Origin: a virus
Direction: 5' to 3' (one strand)
IMG/VR virus record: IMGVR_UViG_3300025164_000291
Coordinates: 1-30,462 of that record
DNA length: 30,462 nt
The translations under genes and the position numbers were made by a program. Shown here piece after piece: positions 7,899-15,824 of the stretch. Numbering within the stretch: position 1 is the first letter of the stretch; each line of letters starts with the position of its first letter. The notes below the pieces were generated by a model. That model searched no databases. It was not told the origin of the DNA and saw only the letters and a program-made list of their open reading frames with translations.

Positions 7899-8248
7899 TA
7901 TGGCACCGAGGAAGTGAGGACAGCATTTATAGTTCCGCTAGTGTAATTGGATACTACAGCCTTCATCCAACGAAGCGGAAGGTCAATACTTATAAAACTA
8001 TCTTCAGTAATATCTACACCTAGTTGTGTACCGGCTGTGACATTACTAGGTTTTGTTGCGGCATTTGATCCTTGTAACTGTACAGTAGCAATGCTGATTC
8101 CAGTTATATCAACAGAGAAATTACGAAACCCACGCACATCTATCCACACGCCTGTCGTAGTCGCTACAGCAGCATCTAAGAGCTTCCATGAAGTCCAGTA
8201 TGCCCCTGAGCCATAGGAACCTTGGTCTACAGGATCACCGTGAGCCAT
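7898..8248 (-). CDS. Beta-rich virion-type protein, unknown function
   Basis: A 116-residue protein starting MAHGDPVDQGSYGSGAY. Its start overlaps the upstream stop by one base (TAATG). The sequence alternates strands such as VWIDVRGFRNFSVDITG, IATVQLQGSN and AVLTSSVP, compatible with a small jelly-roll or decoration protein. No catalytic or metal motif is present. It is one of a run of four short coupled genes downstream of the portal. Confidence 0.68.
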   Translation of the reverse strand: MAHGDPVDQGSYGSGAYWTSWKLLDAAVATTTGVWIDVRGFRNFSVDITGISIATVQLQGSNAATKPSNVTAGTQLGVDITEDSFISIDLPLRWMKAVVSNYTSGTINAVLTSSVP

Positions 8249-8643
8249 TACGTTCTCCCAACCGCCGGTAAGAACACTGTGTCAGATGGGATTGCCAAAA
8301 GATTGACGAAGATATTCGCAGACACTTTCGCTGCCTGTGGGATGTTCGAGATTAACTTGATATGAAATTTCGCGGCGTCGGTGATATACACGGCTACCGG
8401 GAGCGTCAACTCATGTGTTCCTTTTTCCTTCACTAAGCGGAGAGTATGGTCTACATCATACGCAAGTGTTGGGTTTAGGATTAAAAGTTCAAGGTACAAC
8501 TCCGCAGTAGCATCCACAGAGAAGACGACGCCAACTTTGTACCACCCACGCGGCAGCGGGGCAGTCTCAGCGACTACGGTGCCTGGAGGCGGGCCGGTAA
8601 AAACGACTCCACCATACCAGTTAAAAACTTCCGACTGTGCCAT
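8248..8643 (-). CDS. Beta-rich virion-type protein, unknown function
   Basis: A 131-residue protein beginning MAQSEVFNWYGGVVFTG. Strand-like segments (GWYKVGVVFSVDATAELYLEL, HELTLPVAVYITDAAKFHIK) suggest a single beta sandwich. The GGAG upstream lies inside the previous gene, which this gene overlaps by 23 bases. No further identity can be given. By context it belongs with the head/neck or decoration genes. Confidence 0.68.
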   Translation of the reverse strand: MAQSEVFNWYGGVVFTGPPPGTVVAETAPLPRGWYKVGVVFSVDATAELYLELLILNPTLAYDVDHTLRLVKEKGTHELTLPVAVYITDAAKFHIKLISNIPQAAKVSANIFVNLLAIPSDTVFLPAVGRT

Positions 8644-8842
8644 GACGTTCTTTCTCCAGCATTGCGGTTCCGGCTAAGGCACGCTTCATAAGGTCTTCGC
8701 TGTCCTGGCGGTTACGAGTCTCAATGTCCTTCGCGTGAATGTCAGTGGAGATCGGGACTCCATCTACCACACCTTTAATGATATACCACTCACCGCGCTT
8801 GTGGACTTCAAGGATTGTCACCTTTTGTCGTTCGTCGGCCAT
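8621..8842 (-). CDS. Small charged protein, unknown function
   Basis: A 73-residue protein with an AGGTG ribosome site. The N-terminal half looks like a small beta barrel (VTILEVHKRGEWYIIKG and VDGVPISTDIH). The C-terminal half is a charged helix (EDLMKRALAGTAMLEKER). It starts three bases after the previous stop and overlaps the next gene. Confidence 0.62.
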   Translation of the reverse strand: MADERQKVTILEVHKRGEWYIIKGVVDGVPISTDIHAKDIETRNRQDSEDLMKRALAGTAMLEKERHGTVGSF

Positions 8843-8844
8843 GA

Positions 8845-9276
8845 CTACACCTGAATCAATACAACACGCCGCGATGTTGTAACGAGTACACCCATCGGGT
8901 GCTGCATGACAAGTTTAATGTCTTCCCCGATTTCGGGAGCAAAAATTGGGATGGTTCTTGGTGCGCCCCGTGGTACTGGTTGTGTTACGGGCACCAAGCC
9001 ACCTTCAGCCGCCACTGCTTCCGCAGTCGCTTTCTCTGCTTCACTCACTGACCGCGTGCGAAGCTTCGTCCCTAAGTTTGACTCAGGGAAGAACACTAAC
9101 GGTTTAATACAGTGATAGCACGTAATGGGTGTGTCTACAAATGTCTCTGGCGACGGCTGCTGGCCTACCGCCACAAAGTCCGCCGCGTTGGGCTTTTCTT
9201 TTGCTTCAAGCGGACGGCTGGACTTGTATCGTACTTGCTCACACACACGACAAAAGGCGACATATGTTTCTGCCAT
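8845..9276 (-). CDS. Zinc-ribbon-containing virion-operon protein
   Basis: A 143-residue protein. ATG 9276 is chosen because GGAGGG lies at ideal distance; a TTG four codons upstream is less likely. Two pairs of cysteines, CRVCEQ near the N-terminus and CYHC near residue 55, can form a zinc ribbon. The C-terminal part (IGEDIKLVMQHPMGVLVTTS) is beta-like. It lies immediately downstream of the portal gene, where scaffold, protease or capsid genes often sit, but it resembles none of these. Confidence 0.65.
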   Translation of the reverse strand: MAETYVAFCRVCEQVRYKSSRPLEAKEKPNAADFVAVGQQPSPETFVDTPITCYHCIKPLVFFPESNLGTKLRTRSVSEAEKATAEAVAAEGGLVPVTQPVPRGAPRTIPIFAPEIGEDIKLVMQHPMGVLVTTSRRVVLIQV

Positions 9277-9304
9277 GACTCCCTCCAATGTGCCAGATTG
9301 CCAG

Positions 9305-11062
9305 TTACTTCTTCTTCGACTGCGCCTTCATCATCGCAGCAGCGGCGGCTGCTTTATCCATACGACCAGCCACACTTTCCCAATTTGGCCACTCGATTGT
9401 TTCGAGCAGTGACTTGCGATCAATGGCCTGCATTCGGAACAGCATAGACCCGAGGCGCTTGAGCATGGTTTTGGACATGACTGCGAAGGACGCAGGGTCC
9501 ACGTACACTGAATACTCCTCAGGTTTCTCTAGTGGCTCCCAATTCACAGGCTCATAGGACTGTCCTTCGACAGCAGGAATAGTCCGAGGGGTAGTGTACC
9601 CCATCGCCATCCGAGCGAAGATCATTTCCGCGAGGCGCTGCACGACGTTGTACAGCATACGTGCGCGGAGCCGAGTCGTGGACTGCGACTGCGCGATTTC
9701 AGTTTCAGTCAGATCAGCGGAGATGTTCCCGCGTCCTGCTTGGCCCGTGCGTGGCTCAGAGAACCCAAGCAAGCGGCGTTGCAGCGCCAGCATACGCTCG
9801 GGGGCTTGTACCATGTCCGGTGGCATAGGGGGCGGGTACACAATCTTCACTTCAGAGTTCGCGTTGATTTGTAATACCTGGGCGGGAATGGACGCGAAGC
9901 TTTCCCAGTCCAGTCCGGTATTTCCTATGGCAACCACCAGCCCGTTATTCAACCGGATCGCGTTTTCCACCTGAGCAGACAGCATCTTGTTCGCGGCAAG
10001 CTGGAGTTGCTCAGTCTGTTGGACGAAGCCGTTAGACCAAAAGCGGCCTAGGGCTGGCTCAAGGATCACACGCAGCAAGCCGAAGTCTCGGTAGTTGTAT
10101 GGGCCGTCCCACAGGATGACACCATTACACCCAACGACGCGGCGGGCGAATGGGTAGAGTGCCTTTTCGCGTGACACCAGTATCTTATTCCCATTCTCGT
10201 CTAAGCGTGGAGTTCCTTCACTGTCTAGCTCCTCCTCAACAACGGACTCCATTGCGGGATCACGGAAGACTGCATCAAGGATGCGAGCGCGGGACTTCTT
10301 AAACCCAAGGGTGGAAGTCTGGAAGATTGAACTGGAATATAGTGGGCCGCTGTAGTATGACGTGCGGGGGCCTTCAGGACTGAACGACCCAGCGCGTTCC
10401 TTAGCACTGTACCGATCCTCTGGCTTGACATACATCCCCTTGATAGGGAACAAGCGGCGAACGTCGTACAGGTCCATGACCGTCTCTTTAATGACCATGT
10501 TCCATTTGATGTCGTTCACGGCATCGGGGTCAGGCAGGACGGTACGAGGATCGCGGTGTTCAACTACAACATCCCCCATCCCGTTCGCCGCAGCCGAATC
10601 CCACTGGACATCAATGAAGCCAGTCCCAACAATGAGGGACCACATGCAGGCGTACAGTAACTCAAGGTCTACAAAGTTCCGTGCCCACACTGCGCGGAAT
10701 GCACGCTCCGCTTTCGCATCTCGACCTTGTGTATTTTTATTGCGGGATACATAAATACGAAGCTGCGACTCGCTTAAGTCGCTCGCTTCAGACAGAATGA
10801 GCGTGCGAAGCTCGTTTGCGACAATAGGCGGGCGGTACGAGGGCATGGTTTTTGGCCAGTGCTTCCCGTAGAAGATATTCAGGGCGCTGTCAAATTTAGA
10901 AAACTCCGCCTCGTCTTCTCGGACTCGCTCAGATTCGTTCGCGGCGCTCTCCAACCAGCCCCACATCTCGACTTCTTGGGGGGTGGGTGTATACAAACCC
11001 GCAGGTGTGGTGGACTCATCCTTTAGAGTCAGCGTAGACTTAGCAGCCTCGATGTCTTCCAT
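9305..11062 (-). CDS. Portal protein
   Basis: This 585-residue protein has the length and style of podovirus/siphovirus-type portals that form the dodecameric DNA channel at the capsid vertex. Supporting segments are an acidic N-terminus with WGWLESAANESERVRED and FYGKHWP; the wing region with VGTGFIDVQWD and EHRDPRTVLPDPDAVND; IILWDGPYNYRDFGL-type core sequence; the long helical region (QQTEQLQLAANKMLSAQVENA); and a Met/Ala-rich C-terminus. It lies two genes downstream of the lysis genes and downstream of terminase on the same strand, an expected packaging order. I know of no other family that fits as well. Confidence 0.82.
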   Translation of the reverse strand: MEDIEAAKSTLTLKDESTTPAGLYTPTPQEVEMWGWLESAANESERVREDEAEFSKFDSALNIFYGKHWPKTMPSYRPPIVANELRTLILSEASDLSESQLRIYVSRNKNTQGRDAKAERAFRAVWARNFVDLELLYACMWSLIVGTGFIDVQWDSAAANGMGDVVVEHRDPRTVLPDPDAVNDIKWNMVIKETVMDLYDVRRLFPIKGMYVKPEDRYSAKERAGSFSPEGPRTSYYSGPLYSSSIFQTSTLGFKKSRARILDAVFRDPAMESVVEEELDSEGTPRLDENGNKILVSREKALYPFARRVVGCNGVILWDGPYNYRDFGLLRVILEPALGRFWSNGFVQQTEQLQLAANKMLSAQVENAIRLNNGLVVAIGNTGLDWESFASIPAQVLQINANSEVKIVYPPPMPPDMVQAPERMLALQRRLLGFSEPRTGQAGRGNISADLTETEIAQSQSTTRLRARMLYNVVQRLAEMIFARMAMGYTTPRTIPAVEGQSYEPVNWEPLEKPEEYSVYVDPASFAVMSKTMLKRLGSMLFRMQAIDRKSLLETIEWPNWESVAGRMDKAAAAAAMMKAQSKKK

Positions 11063-11065
11063 ACA

Positions 11066-11536
11066 TTATCCTTGGTATTGATTAGTTAAGTACCACTGCA
11101 CAGCTTCAAGAAGTGAATGCTCACCGAATTCTTGATAGGTCATGTCGTCTTCTGTGAACGACGCGGCAATGGCTCTGATTGTGTCTGCCACAGTCTCACC
11201 TCGGCCAGCGGCCATCGTTACCAGCAACTCTCGATCTCCTTTACTTAAGTAGCCGAGAGACAACGACTTGAAGGCATCAGGATCGCCTTCGAGGATCGCT
11301 TGGAGAGGGAGAACCCAGGCCGTGTTGTTTAGACCAGTCAAGCCAATGCGCTCTGCAAACATAAAATACATCGGCTGGTCGGTCAAGGTTTCGGGGCTTT
11401 CCGGTCCCGTGGCCTCCGTAACAGACGTGCCTGAAATGGGGGATGTTGGACTGGATGAGCCCGAAGGTGGTGCAGCCAGGCCAGGCGCACTTCCAGTTAG
11501 TTTCTCGATCAGGGACTTGAGTTTCCATTTTGCCAT
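11066..11536 (-). CDS. Unknown protein upstream of portal
   Basis: A 156-residue protein with GGAGGAGGG directly before the ATG. Residues 1-50 are low complexity (Ser/Pro/Gly/Thr). The C-terminal half is helical and well formed (DPDAFKSLSLGYLSKGDRE, VADTIRAIAASFTEDDMTY). It stops three bases before the portal ATG, so the two are probably translated together. It could be a packaging or portal accessory protein. No motif identifies it. Confidence 0.65.
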   Translation of the reverse strand: MAKWKLKSLIEKLTGSAPGLAAPPSGSSSPTSPISGTSVTEATGPESPETLTDQPMYFMFAERIGLTGLNNTAWVLPLQAILEGDPDAFKSLSLGYLSKGDRELLVTMAAGRGETVADTIRAIAASFTEDDMTYQEFGEHSLLEAVQWYLTNQYQG

Positions 11537-11546
11537 TACCCTCCTC

Positions 11547-11720
11547 CTACTCTTGGTCTTGCTCTCGAATAAGTTCTAAGGAAGCCTTAAGTTTCTCCAT
11601 GAGTTCTTCTTGAGAGTCCATCGTGGCGGTGTCGGAATCATCCATATGCGTCTGATGCAACTCGACCGCTGCCTCTAGTGTCTCTTCAAGTGACTCAAGC
11701 ATTTCACTGATGGATGACAT
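11547..11720 (-). CDS. Small acidic coiled-coil protein
   Basis: A 57-residue gene with AGGAG five bases before ATG 11720. The protein begins MSSISEMLESLEETLEAAVE and continues with heptad-like Leu/Glu patterns (SQEELMEKLKASLELIRE), so it is predicted to be almost wholly helical and acidic. Its stop codon lies within the ribosome-site region of the next gene. A scaffold-like or assembly role is conceivable only from composition. Confidence 0.62.
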   Translation of the reverse strand: MSSISEMLESLEETLEAAVELHQTHMDDSDTATMDSQEELMEKLKASLELIREQDQE

Positions 11721-11728
11721 AGTATCTC

Positions 11729-11932
11729 CTACTGTCGTGGTACATAACGGTCGAGTGTTTGATCGCTGAGCGCACGGAGCGACTCACACCGTGGACATAT
11801 AAACATCCAGTGGCCAGGTCGCCAAAGTGGGTGTCGCTCGTTCAACAACTTCATTTCTAACCCACACGGACGCTCGGGCTTTCCTCCCATTTCGTCTGGG
11901 GCGGTACAGCGAGGCGCTTTATACTTTCTCAT
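11729..11932 (-). CDS. Small zinc-ribbon protein
   Basis: A 67-residue protein with cysteines at CTAPDEMGGKPERPC and a CPRCES pair, spaced as in a treble-clef or rubredoxin-like zinc ribbon. GGAGGG stands five or six bases before the ATG. The start overlaps the end of the lysozyme gene by 14 bases. Function is unknown. Confidence 0.65.
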   Translation of the reverse strand: MRKYKAPRCTAPDEMGGKPERPCGLEMKLLNERHPLWRPGHWMFICPRCESLRALSDQTLDRYVPRQ

Positions 11933-12392
11933 ACTTTCCCTCCAACCAGATGCGACACTCGGCGTTTCGACGATTCACTAAGCCAGGAATCTTCACGCCG
12001 TTGTCAAAAACCCATCGGAGCAGCTGCCGAGGAACTTCGTTATACATACCTGCGTTAAGGAATTGGCGAAGAGTAGATATGCGTAAGGCATCTTCACCGA
12101 CATTGTACGTGAAGGACACTAGCGCGTCGAACTGTTCATTCGTAAGCGGGACTGTCACTAACCGACCCACAGCATCTTCGGCTGTTTCACAATCCTCCGC
12201 GAGTAACTTCTCCGCTTCTTCTTCAGTGAGTGGCGGTGTGTCAGGCCCAACGCCTTGGGTGTTCCCGTACCCGTTCGTCCACACACCACCAGTATCCTGA
12301 TATGGAGTCGCACTGAAGGACTCCCAGGACTTAATAAATGCAAGGCCTGCTGGAGTGAGACACCGATTTAGTGTTCCCTCCGTTGTGTCCAT
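11919..12392 (-). CDS. Endolysin, T4-type lysozyme (glycoside hydrolase 24)
   Basis: This 157-residue muramidase hydrolyses the beta-1,4 bond between N-acetylmuramic acid and N-acetylglucosamine to lyse the host. The catalytic triad of the GH24 family is visible with exact T4 spacing: Glu24 (KSWESF), Asp33 (PYQDTGG) and Thr39 (VWTNGYGNT), matching E11/D20/T26 of T4. The family segment LTNEQFDALVSFTYNVG follows, then RRNAECRIWLEG. No signal peptide is present, so export should depend on the holin encoded just upstream, whose stop overlaps this ATG (TAATG). Confidence 0.93.
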   Translation of the reverse strand: MDTTEGTLNRCLTPAGLAFIKSWESFSATPYQDTGGVWTNGYGNTQGVGPDTPPLTEEEAEKLLAEDCETAEDAVGRLVTVPLTNEQFDALVSFTYNVGEDALRISTLRQFLNAGMYNEVPRQLLRWVFDNGVKIPGLVNRRNAECRIWLEGKYEKV

Positions 12393-12838
12393 TATTTGTT
12401 GCTACCGTTCTTACTGGCTGCCCAGTGCATAATACCCTTCTCGACACCGCGAGTCGCAGTGAAGAGGCCACCAATGAGACCGAATGCGTAGAACGCCCGT
12501 TGTGCAGCCGCTTCGAGGTACTCAGGGCTTGCGCCGGTCAGGTACATAGCGAAGCCTTCAATCGCAATCCATGCCACAAACGTCGCGCACATCAACAGAG
12601 GGCGGACGCGGCGAACGAACGGATCACCAGACTGCAAAGCGGCGATCTGAATGTCGCGCTGAGCTTTGTCGAATTCGGCCTGTGCTTGCACCAGCATGGT
12701 AATCACCGGCGCAGCAACCGTCATCATTTCGTGCTTGAACTTGAGTCGCTCTTCGTCGGTGGTGGAAACTTTATCTATTCCATTAAATACAGAATCGAGG
12801 AGCGAACCAATGAAAGGAATTGCAGCTAAGAAACCCAT
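12392..12838 (-). CDS. Holin, 3-TM gene-transfer-agent-like type
   Basis: A 148-residue membrane protein with an amphipathic or hydrophobic N-terminus (residues 1-18), a charged linker (AQAEFDKAQRDIQIAALQSG), then hydrophobic segments at about 80-100 and 113-129. The order of helical charged linker, D-x-F-x-R-x-x-RP and transmembrane pair matches the GTA_holin_3TM type family as I know it. Its placement immediately before the lysozyme with a one-base overlap supports the call. It would form membrane lesions that release or activate the endolysin. Confidence 0.8.
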   Translation of the reverse strand: MGFLAAIPFIGSLLDSVFNGIDKVSTTDEERLKFKHEMMTVAAPVITMLVQAQAEFDKAQRDIQIAALQSGDPFVRRVRPLLMCATFVAWIAIEGFAMYLTGASPEYLEAAAQRAFYAFGLIGGLFTATRGVEKGIMHWAASKNGSNK

Positions 12839-12939
12839 TAGGATTCTCCATATTCATATAACTTTGAAGCAAGAAGAAGGAAGAACAACGAAGGAGCGCC
12901 GATGACCCAGCCAAGTCCCCTAGCAAGCGCCTTCATCAT
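12838..12939 (-). CDS. Tiny membrane peptide in lysis/packaging junction
   Basis: A 33-residue peptide starting MMKALARGLGWVIG. It has one transmembrane segment (GAPSLFFLLLASKL) and a positive N-terminus. GGAG lies upstream at the end of the terminase gene, and the stop overlaps the holin start (TAATG). Its context suggests a lysis accessory such as an antiholin, but this is inference. Confidence 0.6.
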   Translation of the reverse strand: MMKALARGLGWVIGAPSLFFLLLASKLYEYGES

Positions 12940-12940
12940 A

Positions 12941-14656
12941 CTATAACTCCAACCAATTCTTCGTCGCAGTCCCAGCTTGCTCACGCAACACATCACCGAC
13001 TCGCTTCTTTGCCCGCGCACTTGGGTCAAGCTGCTCGACGATCTTAATGCCTTCAGGCAATTCATCATCACTGACAACGGCGATGGCCTTGCGCGGCTCG
13101 AAGTAATTCTCTTCGCGGGAGCGAAGGGCGACAAGGAAGGCAATCACTCTGTCGTCCCTGCCGTGTTCGGCTTCATACTTTCCACTGTCTGTCCGAGTGA
13201 AGTCCGCGAGTTCATCAAGTAACTTTTGTTCATGGATGGTACACAAGTTCTCGTTCAGGGCACGGCGGCCCGCTTCAATAAGCAGTGGGCGACTGAAGAC
13301 GTTCGTTTCCCACCCATACAGGCGCGAGCGATATAAGCGAATCTTATCAGGGCGGCCACGCCACATATGTAAGTTCGGATAGTTGTGAACGCGAATCAAC
13401 GGGTCCTGCACCGCGTGGCCGGTGTTATTCACTTCGACGGCAACAACCGCCTTGTTGTACCACAACCCAACAGCATTGAGTGCGATGGCAAAATCCCACG
13501 GGGCAATCGTACCGTACACACAAGCGACCTGTTCGAGTGTCTCAATATCAATGACTTCTGCACACGCGGCGTTTCCGCCAATCACTCCCGCCGCTGTGTC
13601 AGCACCAATGACATACCGGCGGCCTTCTTTTGGCTTTGCCCAGACGCGCACCTCACCTTTTAGGTCGTCGGTGAACTTCCAGGTGTCGTCCTGCGGGCAC
13701 TTGTACATCCGACCTCGCCATTGTGGGGGGCGAATGTTTGTTCGCTGACGAATGAGTGCGAGAGGGTCGAATGCTGGAAGCCCGCGAGAAATGAAGGCCT
13801 CTTCGGGAGATGCGGGGTATTCCTGGTGGAACACCTCCAGCGACCCTTGGCACTTCGTCTTGATAGCGAACCGTCGCCAGGCAAGTTGCTCTGGCGTTAG
13901 CCCATGCGTCTTCGCAATCAGCTTCTCTTCTTCATCCCATTCAGCTTCCGGCAGTCCTGGGGACCGCCGATACTTTGACATAATAAACCACGGGATGAAG
14001 ATAGGGATAAGGTCTGACTCTCCACTAATGGCCCGCTGCCATTCTTCGTAGAATAACTGGCCGTCACCAACCTTTCCGTTCGCTGTGGATTCAAGAATCC
14101 ACATCGTATCGTTTAGGTCCGGCATGACTTGGAACAGGCCAGTGAGAATTTCTGGTTGCTTCCAGAATGCTACTTCACTCGCATGAATGCAAGTCTGGGT
14201 CGTGCCTCTCCCCTTCGCGGACACGCCAGCCGAAATGACCCGAAAGCGCGACGTGCCGGTTTTGAAGGGGAACTCCAGCACTTTCACGCGGGGTGGGACA
14301 AGCTTCGGGAGTGGCAGGTAGTCGTAAAACAGCTTCGCCATGTTGAACAAGGCGTGGGAGGAATCGAGGTCTTGGGCCAACACCAACGATTGAGTCCCTG
14401 GCTGTTCGAGTGTCCGAGTGAATGTCAACGCCTCGAAGAAGGTGGAGGCATATGTCTGCCTCGACTTCAAGACGATGAACCAAAGCCGCTGGTCGAGATC
14501 AAGTTTAGGAGATACGTGCGACCAGAGAATCTCCTGGGACTCACTGAAGCGCATTGGGACAATCCAGCCTCGCTCATTGCGAATCTGGAGTCCCTGCATG
14601 AACCGCTTGAAGCGATCCGAGCGGAGGCCACCAACTTTAGACTGACCGCTCGGCAC
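12941..14656 (-). CDS. Terminase large subunit
   Basis: This 571-residue packaging motor has an N-terminal ATPase and a C-terminal RNase H-like nuclease. ATPase signs are the deviant Walker A-like KSRQTYAST (64-72) and the Walker B region CIHASEVAFW with Glu161. Nuclease residues are Asp353 in GADTAAG, Glu408 in AVEVNNTGHA, and the Asp501/Asp502 pair in HGRDDRVIAFL, the usual third acidic site. The GTG start is backed by AGGAG eight bases upstream and overlaps the previous gene by 20 bases. No convincing small subunit is recognised; a nearby upstream gene may fill that role. Confidence 0.93.
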   Translation of the reverse strand: MPSGQSKVGGLRSDRFKRFMQGLQIRNERGWIVPMRFSESQEILWSHVSPKLDLDQRLWFIVLKSRQTYASTFFEALTFTRTLEQPGTQSLVLAQDLDSSHALFNMAKLFYDYLPLPKLVPPRVKVLEFPFKTGTSRFRVISAGVSAKGRGTTQTCIHASEVAFWKQPEILTGLFQVMPDLNDTMWILESTANGKVGDGQLFYEEWQRAISGESDLIPIFIPWFIMSKYRRSPGLPEAEWDEEEKLIAKTHGLTPEQLAWRRFAIKTKCQGSLEVFHQEYPASPEEAFISRGLPAFDPLALIRQRTNIRPPQWRGRMYKCPQDDTWKFTDDLKGEVRVWAKPKEGRRYVIGADTAAGVIGGNAACAEVIDIETLEQVACVYGTIAPWDFAIALNAVGLWYNKAVVAVEVNNTGHAVQDPLIRVHNYPNLHMWRGRPDKIRLYRSRLYGWETNVFSRPLLIEAGRRALNENLCTIHEQKLLDELADFTRTDSGKYEAEHGRDDRVIAFLVALRSREENYFEPRKAIAVVSDDELPEGIKIVEQLDPSARAKKRVGDVLREQAGTATKNWLEL

Positions 14657-14918
14657 GAATTTGGCTCCTACGCTTTAGTCGCTCCTCGATTGCCGCGAGT
14701 TCTTGGTCAGAAAACGTGTCCGCTTGGTGTGCCTTCACTAATGACTTACACTCCGCGATGTCTACGTCAATTTGACGAAACTTCTCAGCAGCAGCCTGGA
14801 AGTCCTTTCGCATCACTTTCCACGGGAGGTAGGTATAGTGATACAGTACATATGCGACTGCACCAACGATTGCCGCCTGCGAAGCTGTGACGAATCCTAG
14901 CCAGAAATAGAGCCACAT
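14637..14918 (-). CDS. Membrane-anchored coiled-coil protein, spanin-like
   Basis: A 93-residue protein with an excellent AAGGAGGG ribosome site. Residues 4-28 form a transmembrane helix (FVTASQAAIVGAVAYVLY). The remaining 60 residues are a charged helix with heptads (AAEKFRQIDVDIAECKSL, LAAIEERLKRRSQI). This N-in membrane anchor plus periplasmic coiled coil is the topology of an inner-membrane spanin (Rz-like). No outer-membrane partner lipoprotein is visible nearby, so the role is only suggested. Confidence 0.62.
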   Translation of the reverse strand: MWLYFWLGFVTASQAAIVGAVAYVLYHYTYLPWKVMRKDFQAAAEKFRQIDVDIAECKSLVKAHQADTFSDQELAAIEERLKRRSQIRAERSV

Positions 14919-14940
14919 ATTCCCTCCTTGACAAACAGAA

Positions 14941-15048
14941 CTATTCGTTTTCGCTCTTGGGCGGTGGAACTGGCGAATAGGCTTTCTTAGAGCCTACCGG
15001 CGCAATGTTCCCTTGTTCGTCTGTGTCAATCGGGGTGCCCGACTTCAT
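14941..15048 (-). CDS. Very small Pro-rich protein (tentative)
   Basis: A 35-codon reading frame that begins within the end of the upstream gene (23-base overlap) and ends before the ribosome site of the spanin-like gene. The protein starts MKSGTPIDTDEQGN and ends in a Pro-rich tail, YSPVPPPKSENE. Only a weak GAAG ribosome site is present. It fills an otherwise empty gap in a compact operon, which supports it modestly. Confidence 0.4.
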   Translation of the reverse strand: MKSGTPIDTDEQGNIAPVGSKKAYSPVPPPKSENE

Positions 15049-15559
15049 CAACTTCAAGTTCGCGGTCTTCTTCTGTGCGTTCGTCTGGAAATAAATCTGC
15101 GCCACTTTCGAGAGCCTCCTTCACCTTTGGACTGGAGGTGAATAAGTCAGTTTTGCCGTGCAAGTAATCTTGCAGGCGCTCATACGCGGTCTGGTCGTCC
15201 TTTTCCTTGACCTTACTGGCCGCGACCTCAGCAAACATTGCGTGGCGGTCACACGCGATGGCTAAGTTAATGACATTGACCGCGCCAAACTCGAATTTGA
15301 TTTCGTTGTATTTCTCTAAAAGTAAGTCACGCAACTGGCGGAAGCCGTCGCTGGAATTCTCCGACTTCAACTTCTTGACAATCGCCTTGAAGTTGATTGG
15401 GTGCTGGCCAAGAAGGCTAGATTTCAAGCCAGTTCTTGCTTTGACTGCGCCGCGTGACGGGACGAACTGGGTGAACCGCGCTGGCTTCGCTGTCCCTGAG
15501 CAATCCTCGATGCCCGGCAAGGGTAAGTTTGGTGTATTCATCTTTTCTAAATCCAGCAT
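15026..15559 (-). CDS. Unknown helical protein upstream of terminase
   Basis: A 177-residue protein if it begins at ATG 15559, which has AAAGGTGG just upstream. An in-frame TTG at 15754 with GGGAGG six bases away could extend it to 242 residues, but the extension would overlap the neighbouring frame for over 300 bases and reads like Ser/Pro-rich shadow sequence. The body is helical (FKAIVKKLKSENSSDGFRQ, FGAVNVINLAIACDRHAMF) with an acidic tail. By position it might be a small terminase or packaging accessory; no motif confirms that. Confidence 0.6.
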   Translation of the reverse strand: MLDLEKMNTPNLPLPGIEDCSGTAKPARFTQFVPSRGAVKARTGLKSSLLGQHPINFKAIVKKLKSENSSDGFRQLRDLLLEKYNEIKFEFGAVNVINLAIACDRHAMFAEVAASKVKEKDDQTAYERLQDYLHGKTDLFTSSPKVKEALESGADLFPDERTEEDRELEVDEVGHPD

Positions 15560-15824
15560 TGGCCACCTTTCTCCAGAGACTACGTGCGCCCCGCGAGGCC
15601 CTGACACTGTTTGACCAGGACTTATTTCCGACGGTGCCTCGCTTGAAGCAGGCACGGAGTCCCCGTAGAGCTTGGCGAGTGTGGAAACGTCTGACTTGCT
15701 GATCGTCAGGATAGGCGATTCGGTATTTTTCAATAAGGACTTTCGCTCTTGCAAGGAAATCCTCCCTTTTCTCCTGTGCCAGCCAGGATGGAACAATGAA
15801 CTCCGCGTCGAAGTCGAGGAACAT
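15417..15824 (-). CDS. Overlapping small basic protein (tentative)
   Basis: A 135-residue frame whose ATG overlaps the previous stop (TAATG). The N-terminal third looks authentic (FLDFDAEFIVPSWLAQEKRE, ARAKVLIEKYRIAYPDDQQ). Later parts are Arg-rich (RRFHTRQALRGLRACFKRG). Its last 142 bases overlap the next gene in another frame. One alternative is that only the beginning is real and a +1 shift joins it to the downstream frame. A basic helical protein before the terminase could be a small terminase subunit, but this is a guess. Confidence 0.5.
   Translation of the reverse strand: MFLDFDAEFIVPSWLAQEKREDFLARAKVLIEKYRIAYPDDQQVRRFHTRQALRGLRACFKRGTVGNKSWSNSVRASRGARSLWRKVANAGFRKDEYTKLTLAGHRGLLRDSEASAVHPVRPVTRRSQSKNWLEI

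Noticed and set aside
11277-11528. Alternative minus frame with several cysteines inside the 156-residue gene
   Set aside because: Its Cys spacing looks zinc-like, but there is no ribosome site. The main frame has a strong one and a convincing helical C-terminus.
14129-14890. Rightward 253-codon frame opposite the terminase N-terminus
   Set aside because: It is a mirror of a gene with clear ATPase and nuclease motifs. The translated sequence shows no domain, and no promoter or ribosome site is present.
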